DNA from: Nitrospira sp.
GTDB lineage: Bacteria > Nitrospirota > Nitrospiria > Nitrospirales > Nitrospiraceae
Reading direction: 5' to 3'
Length of the DNA: 64,000 bases
Assembly: GCA_024998595.1 (NCBI GenBank)
Contig: JACOEK010000002.1
Location: forward strand, 186,001 to 250,000
Program-made: the position numbers and the translations under genes
Notes under the pieces: model-generated
Databases searched by the model: none
Seen by the model: the letters and a program-made list of their open reading frames with translations, nothing else
Told to the model about the DNA's origin: nothing
Shown here: in pieces, positions 1 to 9,145 of the stretch
Layout of the letters: every line of letters begins with the position of its first letter
Position numbering within the stretch: position 1 is the stretch's first letter

Positions 1-63
1 AAGGAATGGCAGAAACTTCAGTCGGCAAGAAGACACGAGACGCGTATCAGAAACATCACACGT

Positions 64-1974
64 CTATCGGGAAAAAATCAGGAGGCTGTTCGCGGGCAGG
101 ACGATGTCGGCAGAGTAGCCAAATCCATGCAGAGGCTGCGCGGTTGCAACAACACGGCCGTTGTTGCCTGCCACGCCTGCATTGATCCAGTTTTCATAGA
201 CATCGCTATTGAACACTTCGCGCCACTCTCCGCCGCCTGGCAGGCCGACCCGGTACCCGACGCGGGTGAAGTTGGCCAGATGCACAATGACCATCACGTC
301 ATAACCTTCGCCGTCAACCCAGCGATGGAAGGCCAGCACCCGGTTGTCATTGTGGACGTGGGTGACGCGAAACCCCCGTCCGCGCAACGCAGGTGATCGG
401 CGGCGCAGCGCCAGCAGTTCCCGCGTGAAGCGGAGGTGATCGAGCATCTGTCTGTCGCCCTGATCGAGGCCGGCCCAATACAGCAACAGGTCGCGGTGGG
501 AGACGAAGTCGTCCGACCATTGCTTATCTTCCAGGAACTCCTGCCCCATGAACAACATCGGAATCCCGGGCGCCGTCAGACTGAGACCGGTCGCCACGCG
601 CGCCCGGCTGCGGGCAAACCAGGACCGAGGATGACCGGGATCGCCCAACCGCGCAACACGTGGTTCGCGACCCTTGTACACGATATCGTGGTTCTCCGGC
701 CCCTGGACGAAACGCCACGGTTCAGGAAATCCTTCGGGCCAGAGACTCTGTGCCAACCCGGTCATATTGAGCGGCCGTTCGTCCGGAACACTGGCGCTGC
801 CGATCACGTCCCGAATGGCAATGCGCAGACCGTCGGTCAGTGTCGTATCAAACCCGGCCCCAACCGGAGGAGGCGCGACGATGAACGGATTCACGTCCCA
901 ATATTCTGCATGGTGTAAGGCCGCGGGCCGGTGCGCGTGCAGGGTGGACGTGAGGTCCTGACAAAAACGCCAGCCGTCCGGCGCGCCGTCATGGTCGATT
1001 ACGCTCACCTGGTCATACCGGAATCCATCGATCCGGTATTCACTGAGAAAAAACTTGGCATTCTGAATCAGGAAGTCGCGCACGTCCGGCTTGGAAAAAT
1101 CGAACACCAGCCCGCCCGCATGGCCCTTGTCGGTAAAGTAGAGGGAATTCCGCTGACCGCCTGCCTGATCCTGCCGATCGAAGAAATACAGGCTTTGATC
1201 GCCGAACTCCCCGCCCGCATGGTTGTAAACCACATCGAGCAACACAGCCAGCCCGTGAAGATGGGCCAGGTCCACCAACGCCTTCAGCTGATTCATCTCC
1301 CCGCGCAAGTCAGCTGCCTGATACCGCCGCAAGCCCTTTGCATCCAGCAGCTTGTTCACCTCCGTCAGGTAGGCAGGCAGTTCGGCATCGGCCACGGCGA
1401 AATCCATTTCAGGCGAAAAATAGTCGGTGCCGTTGTAGCCAAGACTGAAGCTGGTCTGAAATTCCTGAATGGGCATGAGCTGCAGAGCGGTCACCCCAAG
1501 TTCGGCCAGATAGGGCAGCTTGCGCGTCACATCGAGAAACGTGCCGCCCTTGTGCGGCAGATTCGGCGTGAAAAAGGTACCGACATGGAGCTGATAGATG
1601 ACGAATTCGTGGAACGGCGGCGTGACATAGCCGCTCTCGTGCCAGGGGAAGTCGGTGCGGCGAATGATGCATTCGGCGGGAAACGGTGATTCCAGCTCGC
1701 GGGCATAGGGATCGCGCTTCAGCCCCTCGCTTCCTTCGCCGACGACGTAAAACATGTAGCGCTGACGATCCCTCACGCGGGGGATGAAGCCACGCCAATG
1801 GCCCTGCTGATCTCGCGTGAGCAGGGCGGCGTCGTTGCGCACGCGATGATTGAAGTCTCCCAGCACATAGACGGACTTGGCATGCGGAGCCCAGCAGCGA
1901 AACGTCGCGCCGCCGGCCACCAGGGTGGCACCCATGGGAGTGTCGGAATGAATGTGGGCAAGCGAGGCGGGCAT
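64..1974 (-). CDS. GH13 alpha-glucan branching-type enzyme with N-terminal CBM48
   Basis: A 636-residue cytoplasmic glycoside hydrolase family 13 protein that probably transfers or cleaves alpha-1,4/1,6-glucan chains in glycogen or trehalose metabolism. Residues about 15-110 form a CBM48-like beta-sandwich (FRCWAPHAKSVYVLGDFN). The four GH13 signatures are present: region I DVVYNHAG from D247, region II GFRYDQV with nucleophile D321, region III acid E357 (HHAEYWD) and region IV ENHD ending at D430. The ATG is preceded by GGAGGG at 5-nt spacing. Length and the SLGYNGTDYFSPE segment favour a branching-enzyme-like protein. Malto-oligosyltrehalose trehalohydrolase or a debranching enzyme cannot be excluded from motifs alone. 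It is the last gene of a minus-strand group, 113 nt after the APS-kinase-like gene. Confidence 0.85.
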   Translation of the reverse strand: MPASLAHIHSDTPMGATLVAGGATFRCWAPHAKSVYVLGDFNHRVRNDAALLTRDQQGHWRGFIPRVRDRQRYMFYVVGEGSEGLKRDPYARELESPFPAECIIRRTDFPWHESGYVTPPFHEFVIYQLHVGTFFTPNLPHKGGTFLDVTRKLPYLAELGVTALQLMPIQEFQTSFSLGYNGTDYFSPEMDFAVADAELPAYLTEVNKLLDAKGLRRYQAADLRGEMNQLKALVDLAHLHGLAVLLDVVYNHAGGEFGDQSLYFFDRQDQAGGQRNSLYFTDKGHAGGLVFDFSKPDVRDFLIQNAKFFLSEYRIDGFRYDQVSVIDHDGAPDGWRFCQDLTSTLHAHRPAALHHAEYWDVNPFIVAPPPVGAGFDTTLTDGLRIAIRDVIGSASVPDERPLNMTGLAQSLWPEGFPEPWRFVQGPENHDIVYKGREPRVARLGDPGHPRSWFARSRARVATGLSLTAPGIPMLFMGQEFLEDKQWSDDFVSHRDLLLYWAGLDQGDRQMLDHLRFTRELLALRRRSPALRGRGFRVTHVHNDNRVLAFHRWVDGEGYDVMVIVHLANFTRVGYRVGLPGGGEWREVFNSDVYENWINAGVAGNNGRVVATAQPLHGFGYSADIVLPANSLLIFSR

Positions 1975-2087
1975 GGCTGCCCTCCAGGAACCGACTACGT
2001 TGACGGGTTCATCCTATAGAAGGGCGTTGAATCGAGCAAGAGGCGACCTGAGAAGGAAGGACCGCGGGGTTGATGAGATCGCAGCCG

Positions 2088-2639
2088 TCATGCGCGCGGC
2101 GGAGATCGTTTTGAATCATGACCACGTGAACGAATCAGCGCGATAATCTGATCGGCTGCGGCCTCGGGCAGCAGCGCCGTCGTATCGATGACCAGGTCCG
2201 GCGAGAGCGGGGCTTCATAGGGCTCCTGTAATCCGGGCACAGTGGTGGACTCACCGTGCAATCCCCGCCGATACGTGCCCTTCTTGTCCCGTTCCATGCA
2301 GATCTGCAACGGGCATTCGACGGACACCTCCAACAGATCAGGCATCAGCGTGCGGGCAAATTCCCGATAGGCGCGGCGACTCGCGGTCGCATCGATGATC
2401 ACATTCACTCCATGCGCCAGCAATCGTGCCCCCATGAAGCCCAATGCGCGGTAAAACAGGTCTCGCTCCTCTTTGGAATAGCTGGCCGCCGGCGTCAGAA
2501 TCCGGCGGACGGCATCCGACTCCAGCACCTCCACGGTCAGACCCAACAATCCGAGCCGCGGCAACACACGGGCGACGATCGAGCTTTTCCCGGAGGCCGG
2601 GAGACCGGTGAGCCAAATGGCGAATGGTGATGAAGCCAT
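2088..2639 (-). CDS. cysC: Adenylylsulfate kinase-like P-loop kinase
   Basis: A 183-residue P-loop kinase. The Walker A GLPASGKS lies at residues 12-19, and VPGLQEPYEAP near residue 135 matches the substrate-lid segment of APS kinases (usually GVDDPYEAP). The family phosphorylates adenylylsulfate to PAPS. No sulfate-activation partner (CysN, CysD, CysH) lies nearby. Instead it follows a phosphotransferase gene by only 8 nt, so the real substrate may differ. The GGGGCG ribosome-binding site overlaps the stop of the upstream gene, which suggests translational coupling. The residues after Walker A (ESDAVRRIL) are shifted from the classical DGDNVRHGL, so it is a divergent member. Confidence 0.8.
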   Translation of the reverse strand: MASSPFAIWLTGLPASGKSSIVARVLPRLGLLGLTVEVLESDAVRRILTPAASYSKEERDLFYRALGFMGARLLAHGVNVIIDATASRRAYREFARTLMPDLLEVSVECPLQICMERDKKGTYRRGLHGESTTVPGLQEPYEAPLSPDLVIDTTALLPEAAADQIIALIRSRGHDSKRSPPRA

Positions 2640-2647
2640 GAACGCCC

Positions 2648-3736
2648 CTACTCGTAGTAGCGGTTCACATCCGCCGGATCAAATCGCTCCGCCGCTAAGA
2701 CATTCTCGATAAACCGGAATATTTTGCGCCGGATAGACAGGGACAGCTTTGGGTACCAGAGCGGACTGGCCAACACCAAGCCCCGAAAGGCAAAGAACGG
2801 CGCTGTCGCGGCGAGAACGTCCTGATCGTGACTCCTGCTGAGGTAGCGATCCCAGAACGAATGAAACAACACCTCCAGCGGGCCCTTCAATGTGCCATGA
2901 CGGCAGAGGGAGAAAAACAGATAGTTGATCGACATCGACGTCACGTCGTCGGCCGGTTCACCCCATTCCCCGCGGGACCGGTCCAGGACAGAAAAGTCTA
3001 TCCCCCGGCGGAACAGCACGTTCCAGGGATGAAAATCTCCATGCACCTGCGAGAGACGGGCATGTTTGCCGCGCAGCCGCCAACGCCAGGCATTGCAGGA
3101 GACTTCGATTCGTTGCAGCAGATCCTCCGTGATGAAGCCAAACCGATTTGGGTAACTGTCGGTGAGTCCCATGATGCATTCGCCATGGCCGAGCAGTTCG
3201 CGCAGGCGGCGGCGGTACAGCGAAGGGTCTTTGCGCTTCACCCGGTGGATAGTCGCCAAATAGTCGGCTAGCGCGACAGTGCGCTTTCGGTCGAGCGCCG
3301 CCGGTCTGGCCGCTTCCGCCAGTCGTTCGAGATCCTTGTGATAGGTGTCCCCTTCCGACCATTGGGTCAGCAGGAAAAACTCTTTGGCCGCAGCCACCGA
3401 CATCAACTCCCCACGCGAGGTGAACGCGCCCACATCCAGCGCCGCGATATGGCCGGGAAGCCGGCCGTAACAGTCATAGTCCCATAACATGGCTTGCGCC
3501 CGATCAGCCGGATGCTCGTGGCCGAACGGACCGGGACTCATCGTCCCCAGCACGACCTGGCGGGGCTTTTCACCCTTCGCGCGGAAGGTCAATCGGACCG
3601 GAGCGCCATATCCATATTGTTTGTACCGGGCGCCCTTCGTTTCCTTCCCGATCGGGCCATAGGCAAGCAATGCTGTGGTCGAACCGAACCGTGCCTTGAC
3701 GTAGGCTTCCAGGGCGGCTTTCTTCAATACCGGCAT
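2648..3736 (-). CDS. Aminoglycoside phosphotransferase-fold kinase
   Basis: A 362-residue protein with the APH/choline-kinase catalytic core. The Brenner motif VHGDFHPWNVL near residue 235 gives the catalytic Asp and Asn. It is followed by VLDRSRGEWGEPADDV, which supplies the metal-binding Asp. The N-lobe has a YGYGAPVRLTFRAKG strand pair but no obvious antibiotic-resistance signature. It is the first gene of a two-gene unit with the APS-kinase-like gene 8 nt downstream; similar kinase pairs and fusions occur elsewhere, and the substrate is unknown. The 279-nt region 3737-4015 separates it divergently from the HPF-like gene and should hold both promoters. Confidence 0.75.
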   Translation of the reverse strand: MPVLKKAALEAYVKARFGSTTALLAYGPIGKETKGARYKQYGYGAPVRLTFRAKGEKPRQVVLGTMSPGPFGHEHPADRAQAMLWDYDCYGRLPGHIAALDVGAFTSRGELMSVAAAKEFFLLTQWSEGDTYHKDLERLAEAARPAALDRKRTVALADYLATIHRVKRKDPSLYRRRLRELLGHGECIMGLTDSYPNRFGFITEDLLQRIEVSCNAWRWRLRGKHARLSQVHGDFHPWNVLFRRGIDFSVLDRSRGEWGEPADDVTSMSINYLFFSLCRHGTLKGPLEVLFHSFWDRYLSRSHDQDVLAATAPFFAFRGLVLASPLWYPKLSLSIRRKIFRFIENVLAAERFDPADVNRYYE

Positions 3737-4015
3737 ACCGCAAACCTACGCAAAACGTGTTCCTGAAAAGCACCGCACAGGAGGCCACATCGAAGCGTGA
3801 CTGGTGCATTGGGCTTCAGCCCGGCTCAAGCTAGTGAGGAATTATGCGCCAGTGGTGTAACGGCCACTTCCGAGGACCGTTGCCCACCGCACGGAAATGC
3901 CTCACTTTCTGGCGATGCATCCCCGGACCGACCGGATCGGGGTCCGATTGACAGGGCATGTGCCTTGCTGAGACAAGAGGTGGAATCCGTTCCATCTGAG
4001 ACGAGAGGAGGACGC

Positions 4016-4561
4016 ATGAATCTGGAAGTGGAAAGCCGCAATATCGAAATGACCCCGCGCTGGAAGACTGAGATCGAAGAACGTATGGCTGCTTTACAGC
4101 GTGGCCATGATGACATTGTTCACGGCCGCGTCACGCTCACCAAAAACCGTCATCATAAGAAACTGGATAACGTCGCGGAGGCGCTCGTGTTGGTCACGGT
4201 GCCGACCCGGCACACCATCACCTCCCGTAAGGAGGATAAGACCTTCGAAGAAGCGATCCGGTCCGCCTTCGATGCCGTGGGGATCGAATTACGGAAATTT
4301 CGCGAGAAACGCGCCGATAAGGTGATTCGCGTGGAGCCTCTGCCGCAGCTCCGCGGCGTCGTGAGCAAGGTCTTTCCAGAACTCGGGTACGGGTTCATTC
4401 TGAACGACGGCGGGGGGGAAGTGTATTTCCACAAGAATTCGCTCAAAGGCATGTCGTTCACCGAGATGGAAGACGGGGTTGAAGTCTTGTTCGAAAGCGA
4501 GCCCGGCGAGAAGGGCTTGCATGCCACCATCGTTCAACCACCGCCTCTCCCGAAGTTGTAG
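4016..4561 (+). CDS. HPF/RaiA ribosome-associated protein fused to a cold-shock domain
   Basis: A 181-residue protein. Residues 1-105 resemble the HPF/RaiA (sigma-54 modulation) fold, which binds the 30S decoding centre of idle ribosomes: basic RVTLTKNRHHKK, then a FEEAIRSAFDAVGIELRKF helix. Residues about 112-172 are a cold-shock domain with RNP1-like GYGFI and RNP2-like EVYFHKNSL. Long HPF proteins normally carry a dimerising HPF-C domain here instead. An upstream in-frame extension to 3797 was rejected: the ATG at 4016 has a GAGGAGG site 5-6 nt upstream, and the family starts here. The Lon-family protease starts 11 nt downstream, so the two are probably co-transcribed and respond to stress or stationary phase. 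Confidence 0.85.
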   Translation: MNLEVESRNIEMTPRWKTEIEERMAALQRGHDDIVHGRVTLTKNRHHKKLDNVAEALVLVTVPTRHTITSRKEDKTFEEAIRSAFDAVGIELRKFREKRADKVIRVEPLPQLRGVVSKVFPELGYGFILNDGGGEVYFHKNSLKGMSFTEMEDGVEVLFESEPGEKGLHATIVQPPPLPKL

Positions 4562-4572
4562 GGACGGAACCC

Positions 4573-6984
4573 ATGCTGGACAACCATAGCCTGCCGGCTT
4601 CTCTCTTGGCTCCTATCGTCGATCCCGCCCGCTTGGGATTCGGCGATACGAGCCAAGTCGAGCCGCTAGAGGAGACGATCGGGCAGGAGCGGGCGGTCGA
4701 GGCCTTGGAATTTGGCCTACAGATCAAGAGTCCCGGCTTCAACATTTTCGTTTCAGGCCCGGTAGGGACCGGCAAGGGTACGCTCGTCCGACAGATGGTC
4801 AAACGATTGGCACAGACGGCACCAGCCCCACCAGACTGGTGTTTTGTCCATAATTTCCAAGACGCGTCGCGACCGACCTGCCTCTCGTTTCCGGCGGGGC
4901 ACGGCGCGTCGTTCAAACGCGACATGAGCACGTTTATCGAGGGCCTCCGCTGTGATATTCCCGCGGCCTTCGAAGGGAAAAAGTACCTTGACGCCAAGGC
5001 GAAAATCATCGAAGAGACGGAAGGGAAAAAGAAGAGCCTGTTCCATGATCTCACCGTCCTATGCGGCCAGCGCGGCTTCGTATTCGAGGAGACGCCGGGG
5101 GGCTTCGGGCTGGTGCCCCTCAAAGACGGCCGACCGATGACGGAGAAGGAAATGGAGGAGCTCCCTGAACCGGTGCAGGAAGAACTGACCGGGCGGCGGC
5201 AATCGCTGGAGAGCGACATCCGCGAATTTCATGTTCGGATGCACAGCCTCGAGCGGGAAGCCGAACATGCGTTGCATCACCTGGACCACCAGATCGTCGC
5301 TAATGTCATGAAAGGCGCCTACGACACGCTTCAGCAAGCCTATCAATCCTCGCGGCCCGTCCTGACCTACTTGCAGCGGATCCATGACGACATCGTCCAT
5401 CAATACAGAGACTTCCTGCCTCACACTGGACCGGTACTGGCGATGCCCGGCCTGGAGCAGTCACGCCGTCCCGACATGACCCGGTTTGCCGTGAACCTAA
5501 TGGTCGCCCGAGATGCCGCGGCCGGCGCCCCCGTCATAGATGAATCACATCCAACCTACGGCAATCTCATCGGCAAAATCGAGCGTCGTGCCCATCTTGG
5601 CGTGATGTATACCGACTTCACCGAGATCCGGCCCGGTGCCATGTTGCAGGCCAACGGCGGATATCTCATCCTGCAGGCGCTAGATTTGCTGCGCCAGCCC
5701 TTCTCCTGGGACGCATTGAAGCGCGTGATTAAAACCGAGGCCGTGACCATTGAGGATCCGACTGAATTTTATGGATTCGCCACGGCTGGCCTGCGCCCGG
5801 AGCCGATTCCCGTCTCGGTGAAGGTGATCCTGGTCGGCACCGGCGGCATCTACCATCTACTACAGGCCTATGAGGAGGATTTCTCCAAGCTCTTCAAGGT
5901 GAAGGCCGACTTCGACGTGGAAGTGCCGCACGACGAGCGGCAGGAACGACAATATGCGCGATTCGTCTCTCGACTATGCCGTGAGGAAGGGTTGCCGCAT
6001 TTCAGCGCGGACGCGGTAGCGGAGGTCATCCGTCAGGGCTTCCGGTTTGCCGACCGGCACGACCGGCTGTCGCTGAGATTCAGTCTGGTGAGCGACTTGA
6101 TTCGCGAAGCCGGATACTGGTCCAAGAAGAGCGGGCACGTATTGGTGACACGCGCGGACGTCGAATCAGCCCTGGCGCATCAACGGCGCCGCGCCGATCT
6201 GCCCGAGCAGTGGCTCCAAGGAGAAATCGCCGAGGGCACATTGATGGTGGATATCCAAGGCGACGTCATCGGGCAAGTGAATGGATTGTCCGTCTATGAG
6301 CTGGGCGATTATTGCTTCGGCCGTCCGACGAGAATCACCGCGCGCACCTACGTCGGCACGAAGGGCGTGATCGACATTCAACGGGAGGTCGATCTGGCGG
6401 GAGAAATTCACAGCAAGGGCGTCATGACGCTGGCGGGGTTTCTGGCTGGAAAATTCGCCGGCATGCAACCATTCGCCTTGAGCGCCACCCTGACCTTTGA
6501 ACAAACCTATTCCGAAGTCGAAGGCGACAGCGCGGCCATGGCCGAACTGGCAGCCGTGCTCTCAAGCCTGGCCGACCTGCCTGTCCGACAATCTCTCGCA
6601 GTCACCGGTTCAGTGAACCAGCTCGGAGAAATTCAGCCCATCGGCGGCGTCAACGAAAAAATCGAAGGCTTTTTCGAGTCGTGCAAGCGGCGGGGTCTCA
6701 CAGGGAAGCAAGGGGTCATCATTCCCGCCCGCAACATCAAACACCTGGCGCTGAATCGAGAGGTGGTCGCGGCAGTGGAAGAAGGACGGTTTGCCGTCTA
6801 CGGCGTCGATACGGCGGACCAAGCCCTGGAGTTGCTCATCGGAGCGCCCGCAGGCGAACGCGGAGCGGAAGGCACCTACCCGCCGGAGAGCATTTATGGC
6901 CGAACCGCTGCTCGTTTTGAAGAGATGGCCAAAATTGTCGCGACGTGGGGTGAGGCCGAAGAAGACAACAGGATCAAGGATTAG
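4573..6984 (+). CDS. Lon-family ATP-dependent protease (AAA_32/Lon_C type)
   Basis: An 803-residue soluble protease. The Walker A SGPVGTGKGT occupies residues 61-70. The C-terminal Lon peptidase domain has the Ser-Lys dyad: S653 in VEGDSAAM and K696 in GGVNEKIEGF. The 43-residue spacing equals that of E. coli Lon (S679/K722). It lacks the N-terminal LAN domain of LonA and the membrane segments of archaeal LonB, so it belongs to the bacterial LonB/YcbZ-like group. A helical insertion (about residues 170-270) separates parts of the ATPase. It probably degrades damaged or regulatory proteins. The gene lies just after the HPF/cold-shock fusion, fitting a protein-quality or ribosome-hibernation unit. 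Confidence 0.9.
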   Translation: MLDNHSLPASLLAPIVDPARLGFGDTSQVEPLEETIGQERAVEALEFGLQIKSPGFNIFVSGPVGTGKGTLVRQMVKRLAQTAPAPPDWCFVHNFQDASRPTCLSFPAGHGASFKRDMSTFIEGLRCDIPAAFEGKKYLDAKAKIIEETEGKKKSLFHDLTVLCGQRGFVFEETPGGFGLVPLKDGRPMTEKEMEELPEPVQEELTGRRQSLESDIREFHVRMHSLEREAEHALHHLDHQIVANVMKGAYDTLQQAYQSSRPVLTYLQRIHDDIVHQYRDFLPHTGPVLAMPGLEQSRRPDMTRFAVNLMVARDAAAGAPVIDESHPTYGNLIGKIERRAHLGVMYTDFTEIRPGAMLQANGGYLILQALDLLRQPFSWDALKRVIKTEAVTIEDPTEFYGFATAGLRPEPIPVSVKVILVGTGGIYHLLQAYEEDFSKLFKVKADFDVEVPHDERQERQYARFVSRLCREEGLPHFSADAVAEVIRQGFRFADRHDRLSLRFSLVSDLIREAGYWSKKSGHVLVTRADVESALAHQRRRADLPEQWLQGEIAEGTLMVDIQGDVIGQVNGLSVYELGDYCFGRPTRITARTYVGTKGVIDIQREVDLAGEIHSKGVMTLAGFLAGKFAGMQPFALSATLTFEQTYSEVEGDSAAMAELAAVLSSLADLPVRQSLAVTGSVNQLGEIQPIGGVNEKIEGFFESCKRRGLTGKQGVIIPARNIKHLALNREVVAAVEEGRFAVYGVDTADQALELLIGAPAGERGAEGTYPPESIYGRTAARFEEMAKIVATWGEAEEDNRIKD

Positions 6985-7018
6985 CAGGAGCCTGTTCCAT
7001 GTGCCAAGCGAGGTGTCC

Positions 7019-7183
7019 ATGCCGATGTATGACTACACCTGTCTGGATTGCGGGAAAGAATCGCTGATCGTCGTGACGCTGAAGCAGCACGAAAAAGGCG
7101 AGGTGCAATGTCCGGCTTGCGGCAGTACCAAGCTCCAGCAGCATTTTTCCTCGTTCATCGCGCATACGACCAAGAAAAGTTGA
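7019..7183 (+). CDS. FmdB-family zinc-ribbon protein
   Basis: A 54-residue protein with two CxxC pairs (C8/C11 and C31/C34), the MPMYDYTCLDCGK start and the CPACGS knuckle typical of FmdB/CxxC_CXXC_SSSS proteins. The C-terminal tail has a short Ser stretch (FSSF). A structural zinc site is expected. The family role is unclear, with a regulatory role suggested by its history near formamidase genes. The start is the ATG at 7019, after a weak GAGGTG. It sits 34 nt after the Lon-type protease and 9 nt before a cytochrome c gene, so the three are probably transcribed together. Confidence 0.85.
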   Translation: MPMYDYTCLDCGKESLIVVTLKQHEKGEVQCPACGSTKLQQHFSSFIAHTTKKS

Positions 7184-7192
7184 GGGTGATCC

Positions 7193-7576
7193 ATGTGGAC
7201 TCTGCGGTTCCTCGGCATGCGTCACATACTTCTCACCGCTACGGTCGGCCTGACAGTCGCGGCGGCCTGTGAGTTTGCGCGGGCCCAGGAATTCCCCCCG
7301 GATGCCGTCAAAGGCAAGGTAGTCTATGAGCGGAATTGCCTTGCCTGCCACGGCCCCGGCGGACGAGGCGACGGACCCGATGCCGCCGCGCTGAGGGTCC
7401 CGCCGGCCAATTTTCACCGTTTCAAATCCTTCCTCAAATCAGACGAAGAACTGCTCCGGACGATAGAGCACGGCATTGTTTTCAGCCCCATGCATTCGTG
7501 GCAGGGACAATTGACCGAAACTGAGCGGCAGGACGCGCTTGCCTACATCCGTCTGCTCGTACAGCGAGGGCAATAG
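7193..7576 (+). CDS. Periplasmic monohaem cytochrome c (class I)
   Basis: A 127-residue exported cytochrome. A hydrophobic N-terminus (about residues 9-31, ending in ARAQ) is a Sec signal peptide. CLACH binds the haem covalently, and the Met in FSPMHSW is the likely sixth ligand. The order CHGPGGRGDGPDAAALRVPPANFHRF is shared with the cytochrome at 55580-55942, so the two are paralogues. A GAGGGTG site precedes the ATG. It probably carries electrons in the periplasm; its partner is not evident here. Starts at M1 and M9 are both compatible with the signal peptide. Confidence 0.9.
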   Translation: MWTLRFLGMRHILLTATVGLTVAAACEFARAQEFPPDAVKGKVVYERNCLACHGPGGRGDGPDAAALRVPPANFHRFKSFLKSDEELLRTIEHGIVFSPMHSWQGQLTETERQDALAYIRLLVQRGQ

Positions 7577-7699
7577 GAGCCAGCGGGCGGTCGCACAGCG
7601 AGCCGTCCCCCGGCAGCATACGCCGTCAGGCGAAGAAGCAATCTCGAAAACGATTCCGAACTCTCCACCACAGTCCCTTAGGTTGAAGGAGGTCCCTTG

Positions 7700-9130
7700 A
7701 TGAATCAGCATCCCTTGTCCGCCACGATGGTTGCCGGTTGGGTGGTGACCGCGCTGCTTTCCATGCCAGCCGGTGCGTATGCCGCGGCGAAACCCGCCCT
7801 CAAAACCTCAACCGCCGGCGCCTGCGAGAGCCAGTATCAACGCACACGACCGGCATCAAAAATAATGGACAAGGTGTTGCTGGCCCATGCCCGTTGGCTG
7901 GAAGATCGGGAATCTTCCGAGGGCCGCCGGGCCAATCTCTGCCGAACGGACCTTCGGCAACTGCGGCTGACGGGGGCCAACCTCGAACGCGTCAATCTCG
8001 AAGGGGCGCTGTTGAAAGGCGCAAATCTGCGCAACGCGAGTCTGGTCCAAGCACACCTCAAAGGCGCAGACCTCTCTCAAGCCATTCTCGACGAGGCCAA
8101 CCTTGAAGGCGCCGACCTGCGCAAAGGCCTGCTGACGAAGGCGCGTCTCAATCGAGTCTCCGCAGACGAAGCGGCCTTTTACGGGGCCAATCTACAGGGT
8201 GCGCTGTTCCGGGAGGCGTTGTTGGGGCGGGCCCATTTTGAGGATGCGGATTTACAGCTCGCGGACCTCAGCGGGGCCAGCCTCCTGGACGGATATTTCT
8301 ATGGCGCGAACCTGTCGAAGGCCAATCTCACGGATGCCGACCTGGCCGGAACCGACCTGCGCAGAACCAATCTCCGGCAAGCCAATTTGCGCCGGGCCAA
8401 TCTGCAGGGCGCGCTGCTGGACAGCGCCGCACTCGACGGCGCCTCGCTGGCTGAAGCCGATATGGACAGCGCGTATCTTGATGACGCATCGCTGACTCAG
8501 GCGGATCTTCGCGAGGCCAGCCTACGGGGCGCAGATTTCCGTTACGCGCGGCTGACCGGCGCCAACCTGCAACGAGCCAATCTCGAAAATGCGAACCTGG
8601 AGGGAGCCAATCTGGCCAAGGCCCGCCTGGATTCCGCCACCATGACTATGACGGTCTTCTACAAGGCCAATCTGTCCGGCGCCAATCTGCATGGGGCCCG
8701 GTTGCATCATGCCGTGCTCATCGACGCACACCTGTCGCGGACCGATCTGCAGAAAGCCGACCTGACGGAGATCTATGCGCCGAAAGCCCATCTGCAGCAA
8801 GCCCGACTCGCCGAGTCGAATCTTGAGCTGGCGAATCTCGTCTCCGCCGACTTGAGCGATGCCGATTTGAATCACACCGTCATGGTTCAAACCAATCTCC
8901 AGGAAGCCAATCTGCGGGGAACAAACTTGAGCGCCGCAGATTTGACCGGAGCCCAACTCAATAACGCCGACCTTCAGCATGCCAACCTGCGCGGGGCGAA
9001 CTTGAGCGGCGCGCTTGGCTTGGTCCAGGCACAACTGGACCAAGCCTGTCTGGATGAGGCGACCCAAATCCCTGCAGACCTCCAGCGACCGAAGGCCTGC
9101 CCATCGCCCCGTCAGCGGCGAAAATCGTAA
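7700..9130 (+). CDS. Exported pentapeptide-repeat protein
   Basis: A 476-residue protein made almost entirely of A(D/N)LxX pentapeptides from about residue 85 to 450, on the order of 70 repeats. These should fold as a right-handed quadrilateral beta-helix. The N-terminus (hydrophobic segment ending AGAYAA) is a Sec signal peptide, so the solenoid should sit in the periplasm, unlike cytoplasmic Qnr/MfpA-type gyrase protectors. The tail is basic (PSPRQRRKS) and one Cys precedes the end. The start is the ATG at 7700, behind AAGGAGG at 7-nt spacing; the adjacent TTG codon at 7697 is not needed. The biochemical role is unknown. A scaffold or ligand-binding surface is plausible. Confidence 0.9.
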   Translation: MNQHPLSATMVAGWVVTALLSMPAGAYAAAKPALKTSTAGACESQYQRTRPASKIMDKVLLAHARWLEDRESSEGRRANLCRTDLRQLRLTGANLERVNLEGALLKGANLRNASLVQAHLKGADLSQAILDEANLEGADLRKGLLTKARLNRVSADEAAFYGANLQGALFREALLGRAHFEDADLQLADLSGASLLDGYFYGANLSKANLTDADLAGTDLRRTNLRQANLRRANLQGALLDSAALDGASLAEADMDSAYLDDASLTQADLREASLRGADFRYARLTGANLQRANLENANLEGANLAKARLDSATMTMTVFYKANLSGANLHGARLHHAVLIDAHLSRTDLQKADLTEIYAPKAHLQQARLAESNLELANLVSADLSDADLNHTVMVQTNLQEANLRGTNLSAADLTGAQLNNADLQHANLRGANLSGALGLVQAQLDQACLDEATQIPADLQRPKACPSPRQRRKS

Positions 9131-9145
9131 GGTGATCTATCGAAC

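Noticed and set aside
931-1689. 252-codon plus-strand frame inside the GH13 gene
   Set aside because: It is antisense to conserved GH13 motifs and has no signal of its own.
3948-3953. TTGACA as a promoter -35 box upstream of the HPF-like gene
   Set aside because: The expected -10 position about 17 nt later (AGACAA) does not match the consensus, so it was not called.
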